From NCBI GenBank assembly GCA_019096155.1, contig JAHCVI010000001.1, forward strand, positions 12,162,243 through 12,172,242: a DNA stretch of 10,000 bases, read 5' to 3'. This DNA comes from Staphylotrichum longicolle. Taxonomy: Eukaryota; Ascomycota; Sordariomycetes; Sordariales; Chaetomiaceae. The position numbers were made by a program, and so were the translations under genes. Positions 1-8,956 of the stretch are shown one piece after another. A model generated the notes under the pieces. That model saw nothing but the letters and a program-made list of their open reading frames with translations, made no database searches and was not told where the DNA came from. How positions within the stretch are numbered: the first letter of the stretch is position 1; each line of letters starts with the position of its first letter.

Positions 1-1762
1 CGGACGCGCTGCATCACTTTGCCAGACGAGGAACCGAGGCCACAGCGCTGGACATGTTGATGTCGCACCAAGGAGTTGACATCAACGCCGTGACAAGAGA
101 TGGCTACGCACCCCTCCACTTCTTGCTGTCCCGTCCCTCGTGCCGCAAGACCTCTTGGAGGCCTTCGTGACGAAGTACAAGGCTGACGTAAACGCCGAGC
201 TCCCCGACAACTCCATGCGGCCACTGCACCTGGCGGCACGCCGCGGCGATTGGAGCTCTCTGAAGATCCTGCTGGAATCGGAAGTTCTGGACGTCGACGA
301 TCCTGACGATGACGGAACACAGCACTTCAGGTAGCAGCAATGCGTGGGGACAGGCGCTGCGTTGACCTCCTGCTTGATAAGGGCGCAGATCTCGAGCACC
401 GTAACAACCAGGGGATGATGGCCCTCCATCAGGCGGCGTGGTTCGGGGACCCGTATTGCGTAGACGATCTACTATCGGGCGACAAGGGCGCCGATCCGAC
501 CAAAACCGACGGACGCGGGCGGACGGCGCTGTTATATGCTTGCATGAGCAAGACAGGGGAAGCTGCGGAAAAAATCCTCTCTGCTTTTCATTATAAAAGC
601 AGACTTAGGGATACGGCCATCTGCGAAATCAACAAACCCGATGTGGACAACAAAACTCCTTTACGACAAGCCGCTCTGAATGGACTCGAAGAGGTTGTTG
701 GCGGACTCATCGAAGCGGCCGAGAGAAGAAATCACATGTCCGGGCTTGACATTGACAAACAAGACACCAAGAAGGGCATGTCGGCGCTTCACTGCGCAGC
801 GCGAAATGTTTATCCCGATGTTGTCAAGGCGCTCTTGGAAGCCGGGGCCGATATCGCGCTCAAGGACGCCAAAGGTAGGACCGCGTTGACGCATGCTCTG
901 GAGAGCTGGACATCTTGCCACATAACCGAGGCCGAGGAAGAGCTCGTGTCCGTGCTCATAGATGCAGATCCCAAAGCAGCGTCTATAGACCCCGAAGTGA
1001 GCGCCATCTGCGCCACACATGGCAGCACCGAACTGCTCCGAAAGCTTCGCCAGTACGGTGCCGATCTCACCCTCCGTGACCGGTTCGGCTGGACACCCAT
1101 CGAGTTGGCGAGGAAGTTTCAGCAGAAGGATGCCGAGGCCTATCTGACCAGGGCCGCCTGGACGGACGCACTGCCCACGCGTTGGGTGAACAGTCCTCGC
1201 GTGTCATCCTATCTGAGGATGGGTTGTCGGCGGCCTTCTCCTCGCCGCAGCGCCTGTGCGTTTCCACCGATAGACCACTACCAGCCGGACTAGACCGCTA
1301 CTACTTTGAAGTGACGCTCAAACAGCCATCATCAAGCTCATCAACCTCTGGGAATGCGGCCACGACTCCACCACCCTCTTCAGTGGCCATCGGCTTCGGC
1401 ACATTCGGCGGCGCGGCCTTCACTTTCCCGGGCTGTGAACATAGGCGCTGGGCAAAGGCACCATATCATGGGGTTACCACTCAACCACCGGTACTATGTG
1501 CAAGAGCCCGAATCGGAGGTTGGAGCCAAATACGTACCAGGGCTACGGTCCTGGTGATACGGTGGGGTGTGGTGTCGACTTGGAGCAAAACACTGCGTGG
1601 TTCACGCTCAATGGCAAGAAGCTGAATTTTGAGTTTGATGGGGTCCAGGGACGGCTTTATCCGCTTTTGGGGTTGCATGGAGCTGTTGAGATCGCAACAA
1701 ATTTCGATGGGCCGTTCAAGTGGGAGGACGGGAACGAGATGGAGCAAAGGGATAGGATGTGA
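1..1762 (+). CDS. Ankyrin-repeat protein with C-terminal SPRY domain (5' end missing, frame-broken)
   Basis: The reading starts before the window and ends at TGA 1760-1762. It shows about nine ankyrin units from base 3 to about 1145, with hallmarks such as RPLHLAARRGDW, TALQVAAMRGD, ALHQAAWFGDP, SALHCAARNVYPDVVKALLEAGAD and GWTPIELARK. A SPRY/B30.2 domain follows (about 1180-1740) with YYFEVTL, SVAIGFGT, GDTVGCGVDLE, TAWFTLNGKKL and the closing LYPLLGLHG. Continuity requires four changes of frame: near 123-145 (frame 3 to 2), 314-319 (2 to 1), 1184-1186 in a GGG run (1 to 3) and 1454-1458 in AAAGG (3 to 2). Each is repaired by one added base, and domain homology continues smoothly across each. 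No intron with acceptable borders explains them. Known for the family: ankyrin and SPRY are protein-binding modules, and in fungi this tail often follows a NACHT or similar NTPase. No enzyme domain is visible here. The function is inferred as protein binding only. Confidence 0.85.
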
Positions 1763-1856
1763 TGTCCAGAGTTAAGCTTGGTTGAATGTAAAGGTGAGTG
1801 GCACGGTTCTTCGTTCGGCTCTCAAGAAACGGCGAGCTTAGCAACCGGGCTGGTAG

Positions 1857-2135
1857 CTAGCGAATCAATGATGTATGAGAATGCTCCTGGCCAAGGACCC
1901 CCACGCTCATCTCCATCAGCTGGAGAATCAGATTCTCGGCTTCATGTCAGTTGTTTTGATGGTGATAAGTCGCCTCGAGGCAGCTCATTCCATCCAGAGT
2001 GTCTGGGTGGCTGCCACCCAACACCTTTATTATTGTCTTCATCGCTTCCTCCTGTACCATCGCATCATTCCACCTCCATTGACTAGTGTAGGGAATCTCT
2101 ACGTGCACAATACCTGATCCTTTCCCGAGGGACAA
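1857..2135 (-). pseudogene. Fragment of kinesin-light-chain-type TPR repeats
   Basis: Read on the minus strand this gives two degenerate 42-residue TPR units of the TPR_10/TPR_12 kind. Unit one contains WRWNDAMVQEEAMKTIIKVL followed by GGSHPDTLDGM. Unit two contains LEATYHHQN, then an in-frame TGA (1947-1949), then HEAENLILQLMEMSVGVLGQ and EHSHTS. The family consensus has a Trp after the NQGR-like turn, so the TGA probably replaced a TGG. A second stop (TAG, 1857-1859) follows, and shifting one base there would restore an I-D-S-L-A-T helix start. No start codon or upstream NB-ARC/NACHT domain is visible: an in-frame TAA lies just before 2135. Such repeats form the sensor part of many fungal NLR-like proteins. 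This is most likely a decayed relic. The rest of the gap between 1763 and 2373 shows no gene. Confidence 0.6.
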
Positions 2136-2373
2136 TTATGGCGTTGGAAACGGCACAGCTACTCAGCAGGTGTTGCCTATCTAACAAGGCGAACCGGGGA
2201 CTCATCAACTTGTCGGGATGAGTTGCCCCCCTATGCTCAGGTTCTCGCCGAAAAAGAGAAGACGAGGAGAGTGTGCGGTATACCGGGCATGTGGACCGAT
2301 GCGTTGGCTCGGCCCGACGGCTTTTGGGGGTGGCAGGACGGCGATGGATTTGAGATACACTGTTGGGACGCTA

Positions 2374-5083
2374 TTAACGGAGGCTCGTTGTGAGTTTATC
2401 GGCATCTAAGTCCAGCAACCCCCTATCCACAAGCAGCACAACCACCACACCCACCACCCACCCATCCCCGCCTCCATCCCCAGGCTCGCTACTCACACAC
2501 CCACTCCCGCAAGTATCACCCCCAGCAGCCACTACCCCGACCCCAAGACTCCCCCAAGCCTCACCACCATCCCCCACCGAAACCGCCACTACAACCCCGC
2601 CTCCAACATCCCCGCTCGCTACCCTCGCCTCCCGAAGCCTCTCATATTCCCTCATCCTCGCCTCCCTTGTCAACCCCGCCACGGTGCAACGAACCACGCG
2701 TGATACTCCCCCCTTCCAGGCTGTGCCCGATGGATGCCGCCGAGCCGGACCCGGTTCATATCCCCCTCTTCAGCATCTAAACTCAGCCGCTGGTGCAGCC
2801 AGACCGTTGCCTCCCTAAACCGCATGCTGCGCGCCATGGCTACCGCCCCGGTCAGCAGGTTCTGCTGCGCTAGCAGAACGCGCAAGCGGTTCGTGAACCA
2901 CCCCCGTTCCCCACCGTCGGGGGTGAGGAGTAGAGACACCGGGCGCGGGCGAGGTGGAGGGAGATGAGGGACCATGCGTCAAAGGGAAGGCCCAGACGTG
3001 TCTGGACAGGTTGCAGTCGCCGCACGAGAGGGGTAGGAGGCGTTGTAGGCGGCGGTGCAGTCCCAGGGGAAGAGGTCTTGGTGCGGGTAGAGGGGCCCGT
3101 CGAAGCAGCCCAGTCGTGCCAGTAGGAGGCGAGGGTGTCGAGGAGGTCGGTGGGGAGTCGAGGCCGCGTGGAGCTTGGAGTGGACGTGAGGCGGGGGGTG
3201 GGAGTGAGTGGAGTGGGGGGCGGAGGTGGGAGTGGTGAGTGGGCGGAAGTCGGAGGGATGGTGGAGTCGAGGTGGGAGGAGGGCGGAGGGAGAGGAGTGA
3301 GATGGGAGAGTAAGGTCCGACGACGTTGCGGTCAATCAGAGAGTCGCAAAAGGTTGGGCAGGGGTTTGAGATGCTGTCCCAGCCGAGGTCACGGATGGAT
3401 CGGTCAGGCGGGAGGTGAGCGAGGTGATGAATATCAACACTCGCGGCGCAAGATGGGCTTGCAGTTTCTTCAACAATCGGTCGACGCTGCCCTCCAGAAT
3501 AGGCGTTGCTGCTTTGTGTAGTCCCGTGTTGATGCCGTCCCCGCCCCCGCTGGCTTTCCGTGATGAGAGCGTCGACGATGTGTTCCTCAGCATCTTCGTC
3601 AAAGAAGCCGCAAAACGCACCACCCACAACCTGTTTCAACATGGCCTGGTAACGCTTGATGCACCGCGGCCGGTTTTGAGAGGAGAGCAGGCGATTGTCC
3701 TGGCCAGTTACCAACAAGCTGTGCTCAGTGTTGTCGGTGGCGGACCGGAAGTTTGGAGGCTCGGGGGTTCTCGATTGGAGATGAGAGCGCCGCCAAGCAT
3801 GTTCTCGACCCCGTTCTCGATGAGAAGGGTGCCGAACCGCAATTTCATGCGGAGGTTCCCGTACGTGGTGCTGTCTGTATGCCCCTGGAGATGGGAAGAG
3901 GGCAGCTCGTCGTAGGCCTCCTCGGTCTCAAGTTGAGCTATGGCGGTCTCGGAGTTTGCAGCGTCTTGGTTCTTGGCTGCTGATGGTCGAGTGTTGGCGG
4001 TTCGGGTGTCCATTTTGCGCTCTCTCTTGGCCCGAGCCTCTCTGCCGCCAGTTTGCGCTCCCGGCGCGCCTCCGCAAGCGTGATGTTCTTATCGAATTTC
4101 AGCCGAGTCGTAGCGAACTTCGCCTCGGCGGCATATCGGCAAGGGCAACCAATCCGCAGCGGGCCGACCAGGTTTGCCTTCTTGGTTGAGATGACGTTCA
4201 CCCTTGCGGTCCGGGTCGATCGGAAAGAATGTCCGAGCTTCGCCGTCCGCATCGATTCGCTGTACTGTGAGACAGCTGCAGATGGAACCAGAGAGCTGGG
4301 GGAGACGGCCTTTTCGAGGATGTTGTGTTTGTGCACCTTGGTGAAGGATTCGTCGCCGTAGTGTTTGTTCCTGTAGCATCCCTCGCACACCAGCGTGGCT
4401 TCGTCTCGGAGGCTCTTGAACAGCGACCCCCGGATCCGGGCGTGGCAGCCGAAGCAGAGCTGCGGGCCAAAGATGGGCATGCCTGTCTCGTCGCGAGACA
4501 CGACTGCAAGTTGGGCGCTGACTGGCCGCTTCGAGGACTCCACGGCGGGTCGGTATTCGATCACCTTGTCCATGTCTAAGAACTGGGCTGCCTGGAGTAG
4601 GATGCGTGCGCGGCTGCGCAGCACGGCTGTCTGGTTCTGTGTCGAGGCGCGCGCATGGGAATCGAGGGAGTTGCGGAGTTCCTGCTTGATGGATTCACTT
4701 TGCGTTTGCGCATAAAGGTCCCAGCCCCTGGCCTCCAGCGCCGCCGCATACGAGCCGTCGGATGGCTCCCTGACGCGGCATCGACGGGCGAAATGGCGCG
4801 AAGAACGGCTCACTTGGTCGACGAATGTGTCGTAGCCGTGGATGTGTGTGTCCTCCTCTTCGGGAAGAGGGTTTGCGTACTCGTCGGATTGCCATGTCTT
4901 CAATGTCAGGATAATTTGGGGGAGCTCCCGCTCCACGCCGTCCCAATACATCTTGAGCATTCGTCTCTGAGGTGCTCGGACGTGGGGCCGATCTCGACCT
5001 GAGGCATTGCATGGGCATTGGGAACATGGGGGCAGTGGGCGGGCCGACGAGGGTGCGGCCCCCCGGGTTCGGAGGGAAAACAT
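2374..5083 (-). CDS. Large Cys-pair protein of unknown function (frame-broken)
   Basis: I do not recognise this protein. The proposed start is ATG 5083-5081. The C-terminal stop is TAA 2376-2374, giving about 900 residues once about a dozen one-base frame breaks are bridged. Visible order: a Pro/Met-rich start; an acidic helical stretch (EHLRDE then MLKMYWDGVERELPQI); a Cys pair CFGC (about residue 209) and CEGC (about 232) followed by YRNKHYGDE and KVHKHN, spaced like a small zinc site but without the GATA or LIM signature; a basic helix (RRERKLAAER, AKRERKM, near 4040); GNLRMKLRFGTLLIENGVEN; IKRYQAMLKQVVGGAFCGFF; a Pro/Ser/Thr linker (about 3150-3310); ASYWHDW, HQDLFPWDC, CGDCNLSRHVWAFP; a final helical part (TNRLRVLLAQQNLLTGAVAM); and a Gly/Val-rich tail. 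Breaks lie near 5007, 4960, 4037, 3763-3767, 3539-3548, 3440, 3150-3310, 3090, 3025, 2980, 2945 and 2674. The tail after about 2670 is low complexity, so the true end is unsure. Intracellular is a guess, since no signal peptide is seen. Confidence 0.6.
2400..2665. repeat. Low-complexity CCA/CCC-rich tract
   Basis: The plus strand is almost free of G and full of CCAC, CACC and CCCC units. In the minus direction this gives the Gly/Val-rich tail of the large unknown protein. In the plus direction it gives a Pro/Thr/Ser-rich open frame that I do not believe. It could be either a low-complexity coding tail or the 3' flank of the minus-strand gene. Confidence 0.6.
3160..3310. repeat. G-rich low-complexity tract (minus-strand Pro/Ser/Thr linker)
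   Basis: The plus strand carries repeated GTGGGAG, GGAGTG and GGAGG units with two runs of six G (in 3190-3220). On the coding minus strand this is a CCx/TCx-rich linker with poor frame definition, and one frame break must lie inside it. The G runs could form a G-quadruplex on the non-coding strand. Confidence 0.5.
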
Positions 5084-5563
5084 GATGTGGCGTCGAGACT
5101 CTGGAGTGGGTTGGAGAAACAGTGTTGGAGGATGAGCTAGGATATACACATTCTATATGTAGGGCATATTTTCGAGCCCATGATGCCCCAAGGCATTCCG
5201 AACACAGGTCAACGCTAGCCCGGGAACATTCCTTGGCACAGCTCCGGCAGGCTAACTTAAAGTTAAAACAGCCGTCAGTCCGCCTTGCCTGGCTGCGGCT
5301 GCACACTCAGGGGTCGAGACAGGGGGTCGCCCCGTGTGCCGCGCCGGCGGATTGATTGGACTGGTGGCCTCGGCTGGTCTGCAGTTCTTCCAGGCACAAC
5401 AATGAGCGCCTGTCCTGGGCAGTCATGGAAATCCGGAGAGGAGGACTCCGAGGCACATGCGACTGCGATTCTCAATGGTATGGCACATGGAGATCTGGAA
5501 ACTCGTACGTTTTTCTTTGCCTTCGATCTCGATTCCGTAATCGGGCTACCTCTACTCTTGTCG
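5084..5563 (-). promoter_or_regulatory. Gap between two minus-strand genes, probable promoter
   Basis: This 480-base stretch separates the DUF1399 stop from the start proposed for the large unknown gene. It contains two TATA-like words on the minus strand: TATATC in 5140-5146 and CATATAG around 5153-5159, some 60-75 bases before the ATG. A GTG-initiated open reading (from 5306) is Cys-rich (CRSCAKEC, DLCSEC) and enters the unknown gene in frame. It has no ATG, so it could be a missed upstream exon. An acceptor-like CTGAC ... TTTAACTTTAAG lies at its start. I prefer noncoding, with low certainty. No RNA gene was seen. Confidence 0.35.
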
Positions 5564-6950
5564 TTACATGCCTGGAAGGGACATTGGCAGCGGCTTATTT
5601 CCCTCCCTGGCCCTCTCCACGGCCCGATAGTACCTGAGCCTCGCTTCTGCCGAGCGTGCAACCTCAGCCATATCCACCTCCTCTGGCGTTCCCGCTAGGC
5701 CTTCCACGGAATCGAGCAGGAGCTCGCAGTCCCAACAGCCACAGACCTTGTACTCGGCGCCGAACTGCATCTGAAAGTACTTTCTCGATTCCGCAAACCC
5801 ATCACCCAGCTTGTCCTTTGCAATGGTGTCGTCGTGGTTGACGAACCGGCCAACGTGCTCATTTGTCGCCTTTGCATATCCGGGAGCCTGGCACTGGTGC
5901 GTGTGCCAGACGAGGTCGATATCCAGCGTAGGGACAATCATGGTTCCAGGGTACCGCTGCAGCAGGCCCAGGAATTTCTCGTAGCGCGCGGTCCCGCGCC
6001 GCAGCGTCCCAGCCAGGGCCGGACTGCGAATCCATAAGACGCCGTGCATCTTGTCGACAAAGCTGGCCTGCCGGATGACGGCGCGCGGAGCTGAATGGCG
6101 AATTCCCGGTCGAGACTGCCACCGAAGCAGGCCGCGTATCTGTTCACCTTGACGCTGTCGCCCACATTGAACTGAGGGTGCCGGTTGCCCTCGAGTGAGA
6201 ATGCGCTCAGCCTGGATGCCGTCAGCGCGGGAAAGACACAGTGACAGGCAACGGGCCAGCTCGACAACTCCTCGAGCAAGTCCGCTCCGAGGCCCGTGGC
6301 TCGCTGAAACTCGGCCGCCTCCCACTTGTTGCTTGGCAAGGTCCATTCGCGGTTGCCAATAGCGTCGTGGATGTTCCGCCATGGCATCGAGGTCATGTGT
6401 AGGAGCGTTCCATGGAACTTTTGCATAAAAGGCGAGGATTCAGCATCAACGCATGCCAGACCATGATGACATCCAGCGGAGGAAGAGCAAGGTCGTTAGG
6501 CGGCTCGCCCGTCACGGGATGTGTGAACGGCTTGCACCACTCGAGAAAGCGGACGACGGCAAACTCGACAAAGATCGGCCATTTCGCCTGTCGACGCTGC
6601 CAGAGACCGGGATCTTTGAAGGTCTTGGTGTCTCCGCTGTAGCCCGTTTTGGTCTCGCGGACAGGCATGGTGCCCATGACGGAGTCGAGGGCTTCGGAGC
6701 ACAGGATGCGCTGCCGGAGGGCGAAGAAGGTTTCGAGCAGCTCGAGATGGGCTGCGCACTCGGACCGATGGGGTAGTCTAAAGTTGCTGGCTATGTCTGG
6801 CGGACCATCCGAGTCGGGCGGGAAGTCGAAGATGTCTGGAGATGGGATGACGGGCTCATCAGAGGGCGACTGCGCAAGAGCGAAGTTGCCACAGTACCCA
6901 TGGCGGAAAGAGTGGAGGGCCGTTTTGGTATTGGGGCACTCGAACACCAT
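5564..6950 (-). CDS. Glycine-rich-domain-containing protein-like (DUF1399)
   Basis: The first in-frame ATG is 6950-6948 (context GAAACATGG), and the stop is TAA 5566-5564. About 462 residues result after two frame breaks are bridged: one in the A4 run 6427-6430 (T4 on the coding strand) and one at GG 6087-6088. Both are mended by one base and both fall inside conserved text. The family's paired signature is clear: PPLDVIMVWHALMLNPR near residue 165 and VPTLDIDLVWHTHQ near 350. Between them are FVDKMHGVLWIRSPAL and RYEKFLGLLQRYP, and after the second comes CGCWDCELL (about 404-409). Members in plants and fungi have mostly unknown biochemistry. In plants, GRDP genes affect stress and hormone responses, which should not be carried over here. 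There is no Gly-rich C-terminal tail; the protein ends in a short charged helix. No signal peptide or membrane segment is visible. Naming confidence is high; functional knowledge is low. Confidence 0.88.
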
Positions 6951-7529
6951 GTTTCCAGGTTCGCCTTGAATCGGCTGAAGTTGGCAGTGATGGAATTGGA
7001 GAGACGAGGACGTTGTATTCAGGCTTTGTCTGCTAAACACGCTAATACTGAAATTGAAATTGAAGTTGGGTTGAGGTGGAGGTAGAGGTTGAGATAGAAC
7101 TCGAATGTGTACGAGTTCATGTTTGACTTAATTCAGGGGTTTAGGAGCATGACCGCCAAGGCTGGTGTGCGGGACGAGTGAGCCTTCGCTTGCGTGCGGG
7201 CAAACCGCCTGACATTGACATTTTTCCAGACTGGGAATCAAGCGTGCGCTGATGGCATGGCAGAATTCCAGCTACTGTCACAATAGCAGGCCTCCCGCCT
7301 CAGCCCCAGAAATAACCACGGGCGCACCGCCCGCCCACGTGCACCCATTGCCTGCCCAGGTTTTTTTCCCCTTGTGTTTTTGCATCGCTTGTGAAGCATG
7401 AGAACCGCCGCCACCCCACTCCCAATAGCGTCCATGTACCCCAGTATTTGTACTTGACAGCACGAACATACCAGCATGCATTGAGCATCGCCGTCAAGCT
7501 ACACGGGCGCACCTGCACCTCGGGGCACC
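6951..7529. promoter_or_regulatory. Divergent intergenic region / bidirectional promoter
   Basis: This stretch holds the 5' flanks of the DUF1399 gene (leftward) and the membrane-protein gene (rightward). On the minus strand 7048-7110 is a CT-rich leader with tandem TTCAAT/TTCAAC-like words, typical of fungal 5' untranslated regions. On the plus strand, 7367-7390 is a T/C-rich block with a T7 run just before the rightward gene. The reading frame of the first membrane exon stays open back to 7391 without any ATG. A start at ATG 7398 or 7434 plus a one-base fix is an alternative to 7530. No RNA gene was seen. Confidence 0.5.
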
Positions 7530-8956
7530 ATGAACCCGACGGGATCTCAACCGTCATCGCCATCTTCACGCTCCTCTATGTGCCCGCACTCGGCCTGACC
7601 CTGTGGGGTTTGATCCCACACAAGCCGAACAAAAGGAGGCTGCACCCTCGCCAAATCCCTCTACACATTGTGCACGGCGTGGTGTCCGTCCACCTTTACA
7701 GCGACCTGCGCAAGCAGGGTGGCATTGTTGGCCATCCTCCGGGTTCTGCCAATCTCTACGTAGGCGCCGGAATCCGCGGTGTCTTGGTTAGTACCTAGCC
7801 CTGTTTTGTCATTATTCGAGCGAGGGCTTGAAGCTGATGGCAGCATATGTCCAGGGCATCCTCTTGCCAGTGTGGTATATCGTGGCCTCGTTCAAGTCGG
7901 GATTGGCTCCGGAGTCGTTCTACCTTATCCCTGCGAACATCCTCTTCATCGGCTGCTTCGTCGCCTCCGCCGTCTTCACAGGCACTTACCTCCCTATGAG
8001 CCTGGATGGGTGTGCCAATCTCGAGCCGGAAGCTGCTCAGATCTTTTCTTTCGCGCGGCGCGCCAGAGGCTCGGGCCGTGATGAGGTGGACGGCTGCCGC
8101 CAAGTCTTCCTCCTCCAGACCCTCACCATCCTCATCATGTGCGAGGCCCCTTATCCGTTGACTCTTTTCAGCATCTCAGTCGCTAACCTGGCTTTCATTC
8201 TAGACTCCTCATGGTTGCTCAAAGCATTTACATCTGTCGCCGTGTTTCGCTCCCTGCCCCCTTGAGGGCAGCCGTCTTTTCCACTCTTCGGCTGGGCCGC
8301 TCACTTCTTCGGCCCCGCACCAACGACACGCTCCGCGACCTCGAGAAAGGCTCAACCAAACACGATTGTTCCGGAGCAAGGATCGAGTGCTGGGCCTGCA
8401 ACACTATCACCTGTTGGGTAAGCATCCCTCACTACCCCAATCCAGTTTCATCCTTGCCTTGTCCAACCCAGCACACCGCTAACCAGACTAAAGGGTTGTC
8501 AACACCGCCACCACAGACTCGGCGTCAAAGCCCCTCGTACCGACCAGCACATCGAAAACTGCTTCGCCATCTGCACCACCTGCTACCTCCTCAAACACAA
8601 CGTGTCGACCACCCCACCAGCTTCACCGCAACCCTGCACGCGAACAACCTATCACTGCAACATCAAGCCCAACCCTCTTGTCCGCACTATGGCAATCCAG
8701 TATCGGGGGACCTCACGGTCGTCTCCCCAAGCGAGAGGATAACGCTGTGCGGATCCTGCGGCGCCCTAGAGAACGCCGAGATCACAGTGGCTAGGGAGCG
8801 GAAAGAGACGGCCGCATACCAGGTAGCGGCCGGCGGCTGATTCGGTGTTTGTATTGTGCTGCGGCGTTGCCGGCGGAGAAGAAGCGGTGGTGGATCTGCG
8901 AGGCGGGGAAGCATGAGTGTCATTGGGAGGGGCATGAGGTTAGGTTATCAAGGTAG
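7530..8956 (+). CDS. Multi-pass membrane protein with Cys/His-rich C-terminal domain (four exons)
   Basis: The model is exons 7530-7778, 7844-8138, 8204-8417 and 8494-8956 (stop TAG), about 408 residues. The start has a strong CACCATG context but needs one base added at GGG 7541-7543, giving MNPTGISTVIAIFTLLYVP. Four hydrophobic segments follow: that one; YVQGILLPVWYIVASF; FYLIPANILFIGCFVASAVF; and a segment spliced at 8138/8204 ending LLMVAQSIYICRR. Then comes DTLRDLEKGSTKHDC and a long Cys/His array: ECWACNTITCWGC, HIENCFAICTTCY, CPHYGNP, CGSCGAL, CLYC, WWICEAGKHECHWEGH. Two further one-base fixes are needed, at CCC 8673-8675 and within 8797-8838. Spacing suggests several zinc sites, perhaps binuclear, but it is not a recognisable RING, IBR or FYVE. 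It is predicted to sit in a membrane with the zinc domain on one side. The family is unrecognised. Splice sites support expression as a real gene. Confidence 0.7.
7779..7843 (+). other. Intron 1 of the membrane-protein gene
   Basis: An intron is needed because the upstream frame meets TAG at 7796-7798 while a hydrophobic reading resumes in another frame. GTGTCT...GGCAG (65 bases) keeps phase and joins GAGIR to AYVQGILLP. The better-looking donor GTTAGT at 7787 would need an acceptor at 7833 (47 bases). Borders are uncertain; presence of the intron is likely. Confidence 0.5.
8139..8203 (+). other. Intron 2 of the membrane-protein gene
   Basis: The donor is GTGCGA (8139), the branch site CTAAC (8183-8187) and the acceptor CATTCTAG (ending 8203), 65 bases. 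Splicing moves from frame 1 to frame 3 in correct phase and completes the fourth hydrophobic segment. Retention would stay open but end at TGA 8263-8265. Confidence 0.65.
8418..8493 (+). other. Intron 3 of the membrane-protein gene
   Basis: The donor is GTAAGC (8418), the branch site CTAAC (8479-8483) and the acceptor ACTAAAG (ending 8493), 76 bases, phase 0. It joins ECWACNTITCW to GCQHRHH, completing a C-x2-C-x4-C-x2-C array exactly at the junction. Confidence 0.82.

Noticed and set aside
1778..2117. Two plus-strand open frames after the SPRY gene
   Set aside because: They lie opposite the TPR fragment, whose family-like wording on the minus strand explains the sequence better.
2390..2818. 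Plus-strand Pro/Thr/Ser-rich open frame of 142 codons
   Set aside because: It is the antisense of a C-rich low-complexity tract, changes character abruptly, and overlaps a minus-strand reading with better protein character up to 2670.
2815..3717. Minus-strand 300-codon frame as one protein
   Set aside because: Only parts look like protein. The better text moves between three frames, so this frame is a mosaic of true segments and shadow.
4053..4715. Plus-strand open frames opposite the large unknown gene
   Set aside because: They are antisense shadows of a stretch with Cys pairs and helical segments on the minus strand.
3938..5149. Minus-strand 403-codon frame taken from its first codon
   Set aside because: It begins with GTG, and its first 60 residues and its last 20 are less protein-like than the neighbouring frames. 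The middle is real and is included in the large unknown gene.
5285..5698. Plus-strand 137-codon open frame between the minus-strand genes
   Set aside because: No domain or protein-like character. It partly overlaps the end of the DUF1399 gene on the other strand.
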